This document shows positions 35,401 through 53,424 of a DNA stretch of 64,000 nt, piece by piece. The stretch is from the NCBI RefSeq assembly GCF_042453785.1, contig NC_091662.1:253001-317000 (forward strand). The letters are read 5' to 3'. The number at the start of each line of letters is the position of its first letter. The first letter of the stretch is position 1. The position numbers were made by a program, and so were the translations under genes. Below the pieces are notes generated by a model, which saw only the letters and a list, made by a program, of their open reading frames with translations, had not been told where the DNA came from and made no database searches. The DNA is from Malus domestica. Lineage: Eukaryota; Streptophyta; Magnoliopsida; Rosales; Rosaceae.

Positions 35401-37209
35401 TTTTATTTGCAGGGTATGAAAAAGGAAGTTTAGTAAATTTTCCTTGCAAACAAGAGATACACACATGTTTAGAAGGATCCACAGAAAAAGGAACCTGAGA
35501 TTGATGCAACATGTGAGAAACAACAAAATTAGATGGATAGCCTAATCTGTTGTGCCACAAATTTGTGTTCACTTGATGACCAAGGTAACAATGCTGCTGT
35601 TTGTGTGAGTGAGGTGTCTTTAATGCTTGATTGACAATGGATTATGGTATGTATAATGGAATTAGATATAGGCCAGCTCTACACAGTCCATGAAGAAGAA
35701 CTTTCCCTGTGATCTTGTCTTGAATCCAGAAAGAGAACTCGTCACATATGAACCTACATTTGTTATCTTTACAGAGCCGATAAATAGACAACAAATGTTG
35801 AGATAATTTTGGCACATGCAGGATTTTCTTTAGTTGAAAAGCATGTTTTGGAGTATGCAAAACAGAAGAACCAGTGTGAGATATGGGCAAACCTGCACCA
35901 CTTGCAGTGGTTATAGTATCCGTGCCAATGAATAGAGTGGCAAGAGTAAGATTGGACAAGTCAGACGTCATGTGGGATGTAGCACCCATATCAGCAACCC
36001 AGAATTGCTCTTGAGGGGCAGATGGTTGATAGGTAGCATGCATTGCAGTAATAGAGGATGGTGGAGATCTTCCTTGGTATGAAAAATTGGTTCTGTGGTA
36101 ACATTGCATTGCAGAATGACCAAATTTCCAACAAATTTAGCATTGCACTGGAGATGATGAAACAGTGGTAGAAGAATGTCTCTGGAAGTAATCAGCAGCA
36201 ATATGACCTCTTTTGTTTCATATTTGACACACAGGTATGTCATTGCTATGCTCAGGGCAAGTGGAAACATGTGGTCTCACAGGACCAAGTATGCCAGGAC
36301 TGTTATTAGGACTGTTACCCAAGAACCTAGAATTATTACCAAAGTGGGTTCTGCCTCTTGCTCTTCCTCTGAGATTTGGTCCTCTATAACCTCCAGAATT
36401 ATTGTGATAGAACCACCAGAATTGTTGTTATAAGATCCACAAAACCAAGAATACCATGATTTTCAAGAAGCAATCGCATTTGATAATGCCAGACTAAGTA
36501 ATTCGTATCATCTAATTTGACCGTCACAGAGACCGACACATTAGGAATCAAGTGCATAATTGGAGACTGAACTATCTGAAGTTGGGCAGTAGTCACCATA
36601 CTTTTGAAATTCTTATAGAAACAGGAGAAATCTTGAAGAAATTGAGAGATTCTTGAAGAAATTGAGAAGGTAGGGTTTGCGATCAAATGCATTGCACTTT
36701 TCAGAACAGAGATCCAAGATTGTAGAAGAAGAAATTCACAGATACCATCATTCACACATATCATCAAACAGGTCATGTGCAAGAAACACAACCGACTTGT
36801 AGATTATAATTCACCATATCAGAGAGGATCGAAGAAAGAAAATGACATACCACGGATTCAGGGAAGTAGTTGAGAAGAGAAGATTGAAGATAGCGGAAGC
36901 AACACTTGATCAGGATCGATAAACGCCATCTGTTCCCGGCGAGGATACCATGTTAAAGGAGAAGCTTGAAGCTTTAACAATGAAGGATTTCACACTTAAG
37001 AGAAAGAGATTACAGGAGTGTTAGAGAGAAACTGAGAAAGTAATTTTGTATATTTCATTTCACTTAGAATTGCTTACACACTATCTCTTTATATACTCTT
37101 CACATTCCTTACAGATTAAGCAAACTCATAACAAACTCATCAACTTAATCTATTGACACTTGGCTGCACATCAACCATTGGATTGACCCTGTGCCTTTAT
37201 ACCTTTACA
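32410..37209 (-). mobile_element. Ty1/copia LTR retrotransposon fossil next to copy 5 promoter
   Basis: About 4.8 kb, minus orientation. LTRs of ~260 bp at 32410-32671 and 36951-37209, with the 5-bp duplication ctaca at 32405-32409 and 37210-37214. A primer site starting TGGTATC adjoins the 5' LTR. Gag-like sequence, protease (DMGATSHMT), integrase, reverse transcriptase (YVDDIILTGS) and RNase H (ADWAGDPNDRRSTSGY) follow in copia order. Six substitutions and one small indel separate the LTRs (~2.3%), suggesting one to a few million years. Most of pol reads open, but the element is broken, with a few breaks. It sits 63 bases upstream of the TATA box of the 37345 gene and points away from it. 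Confidence 0.93.
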
Positions 37210-37271
37210 CTACATTCAACAGCAATTCCCATTCCAAATCGCTCATACCGCTCTCCTCGGCTCCGCCCGCC

Positions 37272-37279
37272 TATATAAA
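37272..37279 (+). promoter_or_regulatory. TATA box of reductase copy 5
   Basis: TATATAAA, 73 bases upstream of the ATG, followed by a GA-rich leader. Identical box in copy 2 (16498), altered in copy 6 (47299). Confidence 0.7.
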
Positions 37280-37317
37280 GAGAGGGAGAGAGAGAGACAG
37301 CTGGTAAAATGAGATAA

Positions 37318-39808
<2,491 letters not shown>

Positions 39809-40696
39809 TTTCATTAGGCTCTCCATGGCTCCGAAGTCTCAACCTTTAGCTATATGGTATAGGGTATAATCGTCTACTATGAAATGCAAATGCTTTCTTA
39901 TGCATTTACAAGTTTATCTCTCTACAGGTTTGTGGCAAGCTTATTATCCCGACGAGGACTGTGCTTGATCCCTCATCTTAATTCTAAATAAATGTCTTGA
40001 TTTGCTTAATAATATCAAGCACTAAGTCTAGTAGATCTTTCAATTATGTTTTCTTTTTTTTCCAACCTGACCCGCTTTGTCAACTGGTTGACGTGGTGTT
40101 TATGGTGAATAAACCAAACACAGCGTTAAGCTAAAAGATAACGCGAACACAATCTGTTAAAGTGGTCCACCTTTTATCAACATGACATGTTAATGCTCAA
40201 TCAAAAAATTCAAATTTTTGCCCGTGTTTGTGCTGTGTCATAGGAAGTAATACTAGGTAAACCAAATTTGCAAACTAAATAATGTGTCATCAATAAGAAA
40301 TAACATCATTTTTAATAAACAATAGGATATATGGAAAAACTTTTTTAACGTGTGCTGTCTTTTGTTTTTTAAGAAGAAAAAACAAGAAGGAAACCGTGTC
40401 TGGTTAAAAGATGGACGATCAGCATTGGAATCCAAAACTTATTGGTGATAGAACTTATTAATTCCTAACTGAAAAAAAATGGAGTGTCGATTTCTCTTTC
40501 GAATTGGACTTCTATTAAATGAGACGAAACTAATTAAGAGAGAAAATGAAGAAGCTAATAAAGAAGCTTTGAATTGCTTTTGGAATTGCTTTTCAAATTG
40601 CCTGCCATTTCATTCACAACTTCACGTATTTATATATTTCTATAATCTAATAGTAGCTTTCTTAAAATAATAATTAGGTTATACCATAAACATTGA
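39809..40696. other. 3' flank of copy 5, duplicated at 50.0-50.9 kb
   Basis: Includes the 3' UTR and non-coding flank; about 97% like 50031-50869 by eye, with small indels. No gene. Confidence 0.7.
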
Positions 40697-40844
40697 GGGA
40701 TGTGATATCCACACACCCATTTTTATTTCTTCCATATTTTTTTGGTTTTTAACCGTCTGATCGGATGAATTGAATAAGATCAACAGACAAAAATTAACAA
40801 AAAGCCTATAAAAAGTAAAAATAAGTGTGTGGATAGCACACTCC
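40697..40844. mobile_element. hAT-like MITE, copy 2
   Basis: 148 bp, ends gggatgtgatatccacac and its inverted partner, flanked by aacattga on both sides (40689-40696 and 40845-40852), an 8-bp duplication as in hAT elements. Interior contains atcggatgaattgaataaga. Confidence 0.85.
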
Positions 40845-41257
40845 AACATTGAATTGTTAGAAAGCTTGACTAATACAAACCTTCCACTATATGTGGTGTT
40901 TCAAACGTATTAGTTTAAAACCACCAATAAATAAAGAATAGTATTTGTAATTATCATCGGTGTTTGTAATCAACTATTATAATTTAATATTGCCAAAGTA
41001 CCTGTGGGCTCATGAATCAATTATTATGGTTTAATATTTCCAAGGATCCTCATGAATCATTGTTTTTTTCCATCTGACCGGAACACAAATAGTATACCAT
41101 GTGTTTTTATACAAGTGGTAGAAAATTGTATTTTTTAAGTTATTAACTTTTTAACACACATATCTCACAATTTGTATAATGACACGTGGTACACCACCTC
41201 TTGTTCCCGTCACACTGGAATTTCCCATTTAAGAACCTTAAGCTCCTGCTCAATTTA

Positions 41258-41436
41258 GGAAAGGGATCATCTATGGTTCCCTTTCCACCAAATCCATCTA
41301 GTTTGAGATCTGAGTTGTTGGATTTTGATCCAACGGCTACAAACAGGAGAACCTTTTAAAAGTTATAATAATCCAACGACCCAGATCCCGAACTAGGTGA
41401 ATTTGGTAGAAAAAGATCTGAAGATGATCCCTTTCC
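41258..41436. mobile_element. MITE with ~70-bp inverted repeats
   Basis: Ends ggaaagggatcatc and its inverted copy; arms continue through ccaaat.ca.ctagtt and atctgagttgttggatt. Duplicated with its surroundings at 51436-51614. Target duplication unclear. Confidence 0.75.
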
Positions 41437-41503
41437 TTCAAGTTAATTCATGAAATGAGGAAATTCTATTTCTGCCTTGTCTCGTCCATACCACTTTCAT
41501 TTG

Positions 41504-44500
41504 TCTTGAACAATAAAAATACATGACGTATAAAAAATAAGGTCCATACAAATTGGATCAAACTACAAGGCAAAACAAGATGTAATCCAGCCTATCAAAA
41601 ATGAGGATGGGCTTTACGTACATCCATAAATAAAATAAAATAAAAGATGCATTTCCCTACAAAAGAGGGAAGAAACATACAAAATCAGCGGCTCCCCCAT
41701 TTTCTACAACAAAAAGAAAAGTGGAGTCAGTTTAAGAGAAAGTGGCGAAAAGAAAGGCCTCTATCCTCCCCCACGTAAGAACTCTGGAAACCACAGCAAA
41801 AAAAGGAGGACGAAAAAAAGAGGGAGACGCCGCAGAAATTGAAGCACACGGGGGACAGAAAAAAGGAAGGGGAGACGCTGCAGAAAAGAGGGAGATCGAC
41901 AAAAAAAAAAGGACGATAGAGAAGAGCACAAAGGAACAAAAAAAGGAAGAAGAGCAGGACACGGAGAAGACAGCAGAGAAGTACGGACAACAAAGAAGAA
42001 CAACGCAAGAAAGCAAGGGAGAAACATAAGGAAAAAGAAACAAAAAAAAAGAAACAGCCAAGAGCAGGAAGGTATAAATTTATTTTAAATTTGTTCTTTG
42101 TTGTTTTGTTTCCTCTCGACTTTTGCAGGAGAGAAAGAAGAAATTTGCTTTCTTCTTCATCTTTCACCAAAAGGGGAGAATAAGGCTTGCTATCGACTTC
42201 CTTTGAAAAGGCCATCTCGTGAAAGACAAAAGGGGAAGGCCATGGGATCCTAACCTTTCTCAAAATTTATTGGGCAAGGCATTACAAAAGAAGGAAATGT
42301 TGCTGCCGCTTCATCCTTCGAAAAATATTCCAGGAAAAAGAAGATAGTTTTATTCATCATGTAAAGTGTTGCAGCAAGCTACTAGGTGGAAAAGTCAAAA
42401 GAAAAAAGATGTTTTCCTACTATTAGAAAAGTCCTAACAAAGGTACACCTACAATAAAGAGGCTATTGGCTCTACAAAGAAACAAGACAAAAATATGGGC
42501 AAGTGTGTTGGGAGGAAATCAAAGCTCCCTAACCCTTTCACGTGATGAAGAGCAAAACAAGTTGGGAATCCATGCAGGTGGTTCTCTAGAAAAAGGGACA
42601 AGTTTGCTACAGAACAAAAATTTGCCAAAGAACAATTGATATAGGATTTGAACCCCACCAAAGGAAAGTTGCGGCAAAGAGAAGAAAAAATAAAAAGAAG
42701 GGTGGATAAAGCTTCCTGAAAATCACGAACCCACGTGGGAAGTTGTGAAAACTTAAAAGCATGAAAAAAGTAAAGCTTGTTTTGTGAAGGTTTGAAAATT
42801 CAAAGTAGGTTCAAAAGAAAAGTATGCATCTCACGTGGGGAAGAAGTGTGGTTATTGAAATGGGAAGTCAAATTATTGAAATTGGAAGACAAGTCCTATT
42901 GGAACTTGGAAAGCTCCGAAGCCACATCAAAATTCAAATGGCATGAAGCCACCAAATCCAAACAAAGTAACAAATTTTTAACGAACTACGCCGGTTTGAT
43001 TCTGTTAAAGATACGTAGGCAGTCTAATATCAAGTTTTAGACGCAACCGTGAAACCGAAACAAATCTCTGGTTTATATATACTAAATTCACTCCTACCAT
43101 CAAATACCAAAATGGCACGAAGCCGAAGAAAAGTTTCAAAGGGCACGAAGCCGTATCAAAGTCTCAAATGGCATGAAGCCATATCAAATTTTCAAATGCT
43201 CCTCGCCCGCATGAGTTGAAATTGCATAAGGCACTATGCTCCTCGCCCGCACGAGCTAAAACTGCACAAGGCATCAAAACGCTCCAATGGCTTAAAGTTC
43301 TCGCCCGTACGAGCTGAAACTGCACGAGGCATCAAGACCCAAACACCATGAACTACGAGTGACTTGATCTCTCAAGAGGGTACGTAGGCAATCTAGGGTT
43401 CGACCTAGGTGCAGTCACAAAATCAAACAAACATCAAAATCCTCAAGTTACATTTTATTCGAAATAAAATCAAAGGGCATTTCTTTCCCAAAAGAAGGGT
43501 TGTAATTAATAGGCGCATAGCCTAGAATGGGTTGAACTCAAATTCATAAAACCCTCTTCGAAAAAATGAACGAAGGTGAAATTGTGTCGAGTGAATTATT
43601 TGTTTACATATTATGTACAATTTTTGCTCAACATAATTTTGAGAACAAGAAGTATGGAGACCATGTCCTCAAAAGCCTGTCCTTCATAAGATCACCAAAG
43701 AATTTGACACGTTACTGCTGCTCCATTCTTTGAAGACATTCTAGAAAAAAGAGGAACAAAGAAATAGTTTTGTTCATCACGTGGGAATCTGCTCATATAA
43801 AGGAAAAGTAAGGTCGATTGAAATTAGAAGTCCCATTGGAATTGGAGACCTTTAAAGTTAAATAAAGAAGTGTAAAGCTTGATGTCAGATTGGTCGTAAG
43901 TTTAGGTCTGATGGGTTCGAAATCACATGTTTAAATAGGTTTGAAAAGTTCAAAGAAGAATATAAAACGAGAGAGGGGAAATGCTAACTGAAATCAGCAA
44001 CTCATATGGAAAATTGCCCACGTGAAGAAGAAGAGGAAAGCTTTAAAGTCACACCAAAAAAAAGAGAAGGATGCTTCCATCAAAAAAATAAACAACAAAG
44101 AACCCCGTCGCAGCCGTCGAGTGAAGAAAAAAAGGAAAAAAGGTTGTTGACGATGAGAGGAAAGGGTGGCAAAGTTACATTCGAACAAGTTTAATTCACA
44201 AAAAAGGGGAGAATAAGGCTTGCTATCGACTTCCTTTGAGAAGACATTCTCGTGAAAGACAAAAGGGGAAGGCCATGGGATCCTAACCTTTCTCAAAATT
44301 TATTGGGCAAGGCATTACAAAAGAAGGAAATGTTGCTGCCGCTTCATCCTTCGAAAAATGTTCCAGGAAAAAGAAGATAGTTTTATTCATCATGTAAAGT
44401 GTTGCAGCAAGCTTCTAGGTGGAAAAGGAAAAGTCAAAAGAAAAAAAGATGATTAGAAAAGTCCTAACAAAGGTACACCTACAATAAAGAGGCTATTGGC

Positions 44501-47022
44501 TCTACAAAAAAACAAGACAAAAATATGGGCAAGTGTGCTGGGAGGAAATCAAAGCTCCCTAACCCTTTCACGTGATGAAGAGCAAAACAAGTTGGGAATC
44601 CATGCAGGTGGTTCTCTAGAAAAAGGGACAAGTTTGCTACAGAACAAAAATTTGCCAAAGAACAATTGATATAGGATTTGAACCCCCCCACCAAAGGAAA
44701 GTTGCGGCAAAGAGAAGAAAAAATAAAAAGAAGGGTGGATAAAGCTTCTTGAAAATCACGAACCCACGTGGGAAGTTGTGAAAACTTAAAGGGAACTTTA
44801 ACGAAAAGCTCCCGGTACTGTTCACTTTAATGAAAAACCACATTTTTACACTAAAAAGTCAATCCTGGTACTATACACTTTACCCTTTATTTTGTCCTTA
44901 TCATTAAAACTCAAAGTTTTCAAGCCCTTTTCATTAGTTTTCCTAAACTTAAAAGCATGAAAAAAGTAAAGCTTGTTTTGTGAAGGTTTGAAAATTCAAA
45001 GTAGGTTCAAAAGAAAAGTATGCATCTCACGTGGGGAAGAAGTGTGGTTATTGAAATGGGAAGTCAAATTATTGAAATTGGAAGACAAGTCCTATTGGAA
45101 CTTGGAAAGCTCCGAAGCCACATCAAAATTCAAATGGCATGAAGCCACACCAAATCCAAACAAAGTAACAAATTTTTAACGAACTACGCCGGTTTGATTC
45201 TGTTAAAGATACGTAGGCAGTCTAATATCAAGTTTTAGACGCAACCGTGAAACCGAAACGAATCTCTGGTTTATATAAACTAAATTCACTCCTACCATCA
45301 AATACCAAAATAGCACGAAGCCAAAGAAAAGTTTCAAAGGGCACGAAGCCGTATCAAAGTCTCAAATGGCATGAAGCCATATCAAATTTTCAAATGCTCA
45401 TCGCCCGCATGAGCTGAAACTGCATAAGGCACTATGCTCCTCGCCCGCATGAGCTAAAACTGCACAAGGCATCAAAACGCTCCAATGGCTTAAAGTTCTC
45501 GCCCGCACGAGCTGAAACTGCACGAGGCATCAAGACCCAAACACCATGAACTACGAGTGACTTGATCCCTCAAGAGGGTACGTAGGCAATCTAGGGTTCG
45601 ACCTAGGTGCAGTCACAAAATCAAACAAACATCAAAATCCTCAAGTTACATTTTATTCGAATTGGAATCAAAGGGTATTCTTTTCCCAAAAGAATGGTTG
45701 TAATTAATAGGCGCATAGCCTAGAATGGGTCGAACTCGAATTCATAAAACCCTCTTCAGAAAAATGAACGAGGGTGAAATTGTGTCCAGTAAATTGTTAG
45801 TTTACATATTATGTACAATTTGTGCTCAACAATTTGCAAGAAAGTTGTCTTTTCTTGCCAATGCAAAAATTTTAATACTTCCAATGTCTTGTTTCATTCA
45901 TGGACCTTTTGCTCCAAGATAATGTCGTCTCTCAAGCATCTTCTTGCTCCGTCCTTAAGTCATCAACTGAAGGGAGACGAGTGTCTTCGTCAGGATCATC
46001 ATCCAACAGAGATGGTTCAAAGAGCTTCAAATTCTCGGCATTGATAATTGAGTACATAACCATGCACTGTGGTACATCGAGTTGGAAGACATTATCACCA
46101 GTTTGTTTGATGATTTTGAACGGTCCATAACTGATAGCCTTGCGTTTTTTTCCTTCTCCTTGTAACCGCTCCTTACCAAGGTGTAATCATATTATGTCGC
46201 CTTTTCTTTGAAGTTGCATGACAAACGATGCTTGTCATGACGACCTTTTATATCGCTATTGAGATTGTTGCAGTCGTGCGTCCACTTCAGGATGAATCTT
46301 TTTAATTCGTTCAATCAAAATGTGTTTAGGTGCGTTGATGGGAAGCGGCACCATCCTCTCTAGTTCGAGCGACTCCTCAACAATGGAATATTGTGAGTGG
46401 ATCCCTTCTTAAATTGCATGTTTTTATAAATTATTAGGCTTGCATGCATTGCATATTTTGTGTTTTATATTATGTTTTACGGATTTCCATATTTATGAAT
46501 TATTTAAATTGTTTTTACGAAATATTTATGATTTATCGAGTTTGCGTTTTATTAAAGGTTATGAATTATTGGATTCTCGTATATGCAATTCTATTTTCAA
46601 ATATGGAATCTACGGATTTATGAATATGCGTTATCATGGATTTATGAAACAAGGCTTTGAGCTTGTGAGCTTCGGATTTGATATGAGTTTTTGAGGTATG
46701 TTTTTTGTGCTTATCTATCATACATCACATCCACACAACATTGGTATGAAGACGTCTATGGCCATAGGACACTATTGAGAAGATTTATGATATACCCCTA
46801 GCTTTACTGGCGAAACCAGTATCGAACAGCTTCACTAGCCACGGCTAGTGTCGGTGTGTGATGTTATATATTTATTCTCTGGCATAACCTAGAGTTGTAC
46901 AGCTTCACATTTGGGTGATGGGGCTTACCATGTTTCTTCATTGGCGCAACCTAGTGTTGTACAGCTTCACCTTCGGGTAATGGACATGTATTGCCTTCGG
47001 GTGATTATGATACCCCTAGAGA
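41504..47022. mobile_element. Degenerate Ty3/gypsy retrotransposon remnants
   Basis: Fossil LTR-element DNA. Two direct repeats of about 1.5 kb (42163-43645 and 44201-45832) look like LTR or untranslated portions. 45880-46330 (minus) keeps a trace of the C-terminal end of a gypsy integrase, recognisable by YGPFKIIKQTGDNVFQLDVP and NAENLKLFEP. 46400-47022 is LTR-like and matches 52230-52845. The elements are old, many times broken, and nested or rearranged; no complete unit can be delimited. Frames within are not genes. Confidence 0.7.
44791..44944 (+). mobile_element. Small Mutator-type MITE, copy 2
   Basis: 154 bp, starting gggaactttaacgaaaag and ending cattagttttcct, flanked by aaacttaaa on both sides (44782-44790 and 44945-44953). 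The older repeat copy at ~42750 shows the site without insertion. Same family as 3775-3911. A 9-bp duplication fits Mutator; an 8-bp hAT reading is possible if one base is assigned to the element. Confidence 0.85.
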
Positions 47023-47298
47023 GACATACCAAAATAAAAAGGATAAAATTATTTTAACTTAATTAGAGAGACAGACCATTAGTTCACTCCAAAACATCAA
47101 TATTATCTTAACTTAATCATCAATTTCTAAGTATTAAATTTCAGGATAATATGGGACTAAATGTCATTGACAATAAACTTTATTAGAAGTCGAACCGTAG
47201 ACTTATGGGACTATATTCTATTTTCTTAATATGGGACTACATTCAACACCAATTCCCATTCCATATCGCTCATACCGCTCTCCTCGGCTCCGCCCGCC

Positions 47299-47306
47299 TA
47301 TACAGA
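47299..47306 (+). promoter_or_regulatory. Altered TATA box of reductase copy 6
   Basis: TATACAGA where copies 2 and 5 have TATATAAA, in an otherwise near-identical promoter and leader. May weaken or shift transcription start; inference only. Confidence 0.6.
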
Positions 47307-47371
47307 GAGAGGGAGAGAGAGAGACAGCTGGTAAAAAGAGATAAGGAAGAGAAATAAGCAGCAATCCATCA

Positions 47372-50030
<2,659 letters not shown>

Positions 50031-50869
50031 TTTCATTAGGCTCTCCATGGCTCCGAAGTCTCAACCTTTAGCTATATGGTATAGGGTATAATCGTCTACT
50101 ATGAAATGCAAATGCTTTCTTATACATTTACAAGTTTATCTCTCTACAGGTTTGTGGCAAGCTTATTATCCCGATGAGGACTGTGCTTGATCCCTCACCT
50201 TAATTTTAAATAAATGTCTTGATTTGCTTAATGATATCAAGCACCAAGTCTAGTAGATCTTTCAATTACGTTTTCTTTTTTTTCCAACCTGACCCGCTTT
50301 GTCAACTGGTTGACGTGGTATTTATGGTGAATAAACCAAACACAGCGTTAAGCTAAAAGATAACGCGAACACAATCTGTTAAAGTGGTCCACCTTTTATC
50401 AACATGACATGTTAATGCTCAATCAAGAAATTCAAATTTTATGTCACCAATAAGAAATTAAATAATATGTCACCAATAAGAAATAATCTCCTTTTTAATA
50501 AACAATAGGATATATGGAAAAACTTTTTTAACATGTGCTGTCTTTTGTTTTTTAAGAAGAAAAAACAAGAAGGAAACCGTGTCTGGTTAAAAGATGGACG
50601 ATTAGCACTGGAATCCAAAACTTATTAGTGATAGAACTTATTAATTCCTAACTTTAAAAAAATGGAGTGTCGGTTTCTCTTTCGAATTGGCCTTCCATTA
50701 AATGAGACGAAACTAATTAAGAAAGAAAATGAAGAAGCTAATAAAGAAGCTTTGAATTGCTTTTCAAATTGCCTACCATTTCATTCACAACTTCACGTAT
50801 TTATATATTTCTATAATCTAATATTAGCTTTCTTAAAATAATAATTAGGTTTTATACCATAAACATTGA
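50031..50869. other. 3' flank of copy 6, duplicate of 39.8-40.7 kb
   Basis: Non-coding flank including the 3' UTR; no gene. Confidence 0.65.
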
Positions 50870-51001
50870 GGGGTGTGATTTATTTCTCCCACATTTTTTT
50901 GATTTTTGACCTTCGGATCGGATGAATTGAATAAGATCAACGAACAGAAATTAACAAAGAATGTGTAAGAAGTAAAAAAGGGTGTGTGGATAACACACCC
51001 C
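50870..51001. mobile_element. hAT-like MITE, copy 3
   Basis: 132 bp, orthologous by duplication to 40697-40844, with the same aacattga flanks (50862-50869 and 51002-51009). Lacks part of the left arm. Confidence 0.85.
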
Positions 51002-51435
51002 AACATTGAATGGTTAAAAAGCTTGACTAATACAAACCTTCACTATATGTGGTGTTTCAAACGTATTAGTTTAAAACCACCAATAAATAAAGAATAGTAT
51101 TTGTAATTATCATCAGTGTTTGTAATCAACTATTATAATTTAATATTGCCAAAGTAACTGTGGGCTCATGAATCAATTATTATAGTTTAATATTTCCAAG
51201 GATCCTCATGAATCATTGCTCCCCCATTTAAGGAAATTTTTTTCCATCTGATCAGAACACGAATGGTATACCATGTGTTTTTATACAAGTGGTAAAAAAT
51301 TGTATTTTTTAAGTTATTAACTTTTTAACACACATATCCTACCATTTGTATAATGACACGTGGTGCACCACCTCTTGTTCCCGTCACACTGAAAAATCTC
51401 TCCCATTTAAGAACCTTAAGCTCCTGCTCAATTTA

Positions 51436-51614
51436 GGAAAGGGATCATCTCTGGATCCCTTTCCACCAAATCCATCTAGTCTGGGATCTGAGCTGTTGGA
51501 TTTTGATCAAACGGTTACAAACAGGAGAACCCTTTAAAAGTTATAATAATCCAACGACCCAGATTCCGAACTAGGTGAATTTGGTAGAAAAAGATCCGGA
51601 GAGGATCCCTTTCC
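51436..51614. mobile_element. MITE with ~70-bp inverted repeats, duplicate
   Basis: Duplicate of 41258-41436 with a handful of substitutions. Confidence 0.75.
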
Positions 51615-51681
51615 TTTAAGTTAAATCATGAAATGAGGAAATTCTATTTCTGCCTTGTCTCGTTCATACCACTTTGATTTG

Positions 51682-53424
51682 CTAGAAAGTTGTATTTTCT
51701 TGCCAATGCAAAAAATTTCATACTTCCAATGTCTTGTTTCATGGACCTTTTGCTCCAAGATAATGTCGTCTCTAAAGCATCTTCTTGCTCCATCCTTAAG
51801 TCATCAACTGAAGGGAGACGAGTGTCTTCGTCAGGATCATCATCCAACATAGATGGTTCAAAGAGCTTCAAATTCTCGGCATTGATAATTGAGTACATAA
51901 CCATGCATTGTGGTACATCGAGTTGGAAGACATTATCACCAGTTTGTTTAAGGATTTTGAACGGTTCGTAACTGATAGCCTCGCGTTTTTTTCCTTCTCC
52001 TTGTAATTGTAATCATATTACGTCGCCTTTTCTTTGAAGTTGCATGACAAACGATGCTTGTCATGACGACCTTTTATATCGCTATTGAGATTGTTGCAGT
52101 CGTGCTTCCACTTCGGGATGAATCTTTTTAATTCGTTCAATCAAAATGTGTTTAGGTGCGTTGATGGGAAGCGGCACCATCCTCTCTAGTTCAAGCGACT
52201 CCTCAACAATGGAATATTGTGAGTGGACCCCTTCTTAAATTGCATGTTTTTATAAATTATTAGGCTTGCATGCATTGCATATTTTGTGTTTTATATTATG
52301 TTTTACGGATTTCTATATTTATGAATTATTTAAATTGTTTTTACGAAATATTTATGATTTATTGAGTTTGCGTTTTATTAAAGGTTATGAATTATTGGAT
52401 TCTCGTATATGCAATTCTATTTTCAAATATGGAATCTACGGATTTATGAATATGCGTTATCATGGATTTATGAAACGAGGCCTTGAGAGCTTGTGAGCTC
52501 CGGATTTAATATGAGTTTTTGAGGTATGTTTTTGGTGCTTATCTATCATACATCACATCCACACAACATTGGTATGAAGACGTCTATGGCCATAGGACAC
52601 TGTTGAGGAGATTTATGATATACCCCTAGCTTCACCGGCGACCAGTATCGAACAGCTTCACTAGCCACGGCTAATGTCGGTGTGTGATGTTATATATTTA
52701 TTCTCTGGCATAACCTAGAGTTGTACAACTTCACATTCGGGTGATGGGGCTTACCATGTTTCTTCATTGGCGTAACCTAGTGTTGTACAGCTTCACCTTC
52801 GGGTGATGGACATGTATTGCCTTCGAGTGACTATGATAGCCCTAGAGAGAGTACATAATTGATGAGATTTACGGATTTGCCTTTAGGCGAAGATATTACC
52901 ATTGTTTTGATTTACGAGATTCATGGATTTGTCTTCAGGCGGCTATATTAGCACGGATTCACATACACATGTTTTACAAATGATTTTCATGGTATGCTAG
53001 AGTTTTCAAAAAACCTACTATATAGTATTATTTATGTGTTCAAAACAGGGAGTTAGTATATTCGGAAAGAAAATGGTTTTCTTATTATTAGTATTATTAT
53101 TATAAACTTTAGTCCACTCACCTTTTGTTTTGCGCCCCCTTAGGAGTTAGAATCGAGGCACACGATCCCGGTATCAGGGCACTTCTGCTTAGGAATCTCG
53201 AGCCTTTTCTGTGTAGGACCTATTCCTCGGTTCGTACTTTTCCATAATAATTCATTCACATTATTCTTAATTAGTTGTATGCTCTGAACATAGTTTTGCA
53301 TTAGAATATTCTTTCTAACCACATATTTTAATTTGCATGCATGTTAAAATGGTTTCGTCACTCTCGAGTGTCGATCAACACGTGCCTATCTGGGTATCTG
53401 GGGATATTGGGTCGGGGCGTGTCA
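51682..53424. mobile_element. Ty3/gypsy remnants and LTR end upstream of copy 7
   Basis: 51682-52845 matches 45837-47022 (integrase trace on the minus strand, then LTR-like DNA). 52846-53424 continues the LTR-like part to a typical end (ggtcggggcgtgtca at 53410-53424). Old and broken many times; its start is not defined. Confidence 0.65.

Noticed and set aside
41727-42263. Long minus-strand frames and lysine-rich plus-strand frame
   Set aside because: Composition artefacts of A/G-rich gypsy-remnant DNA.
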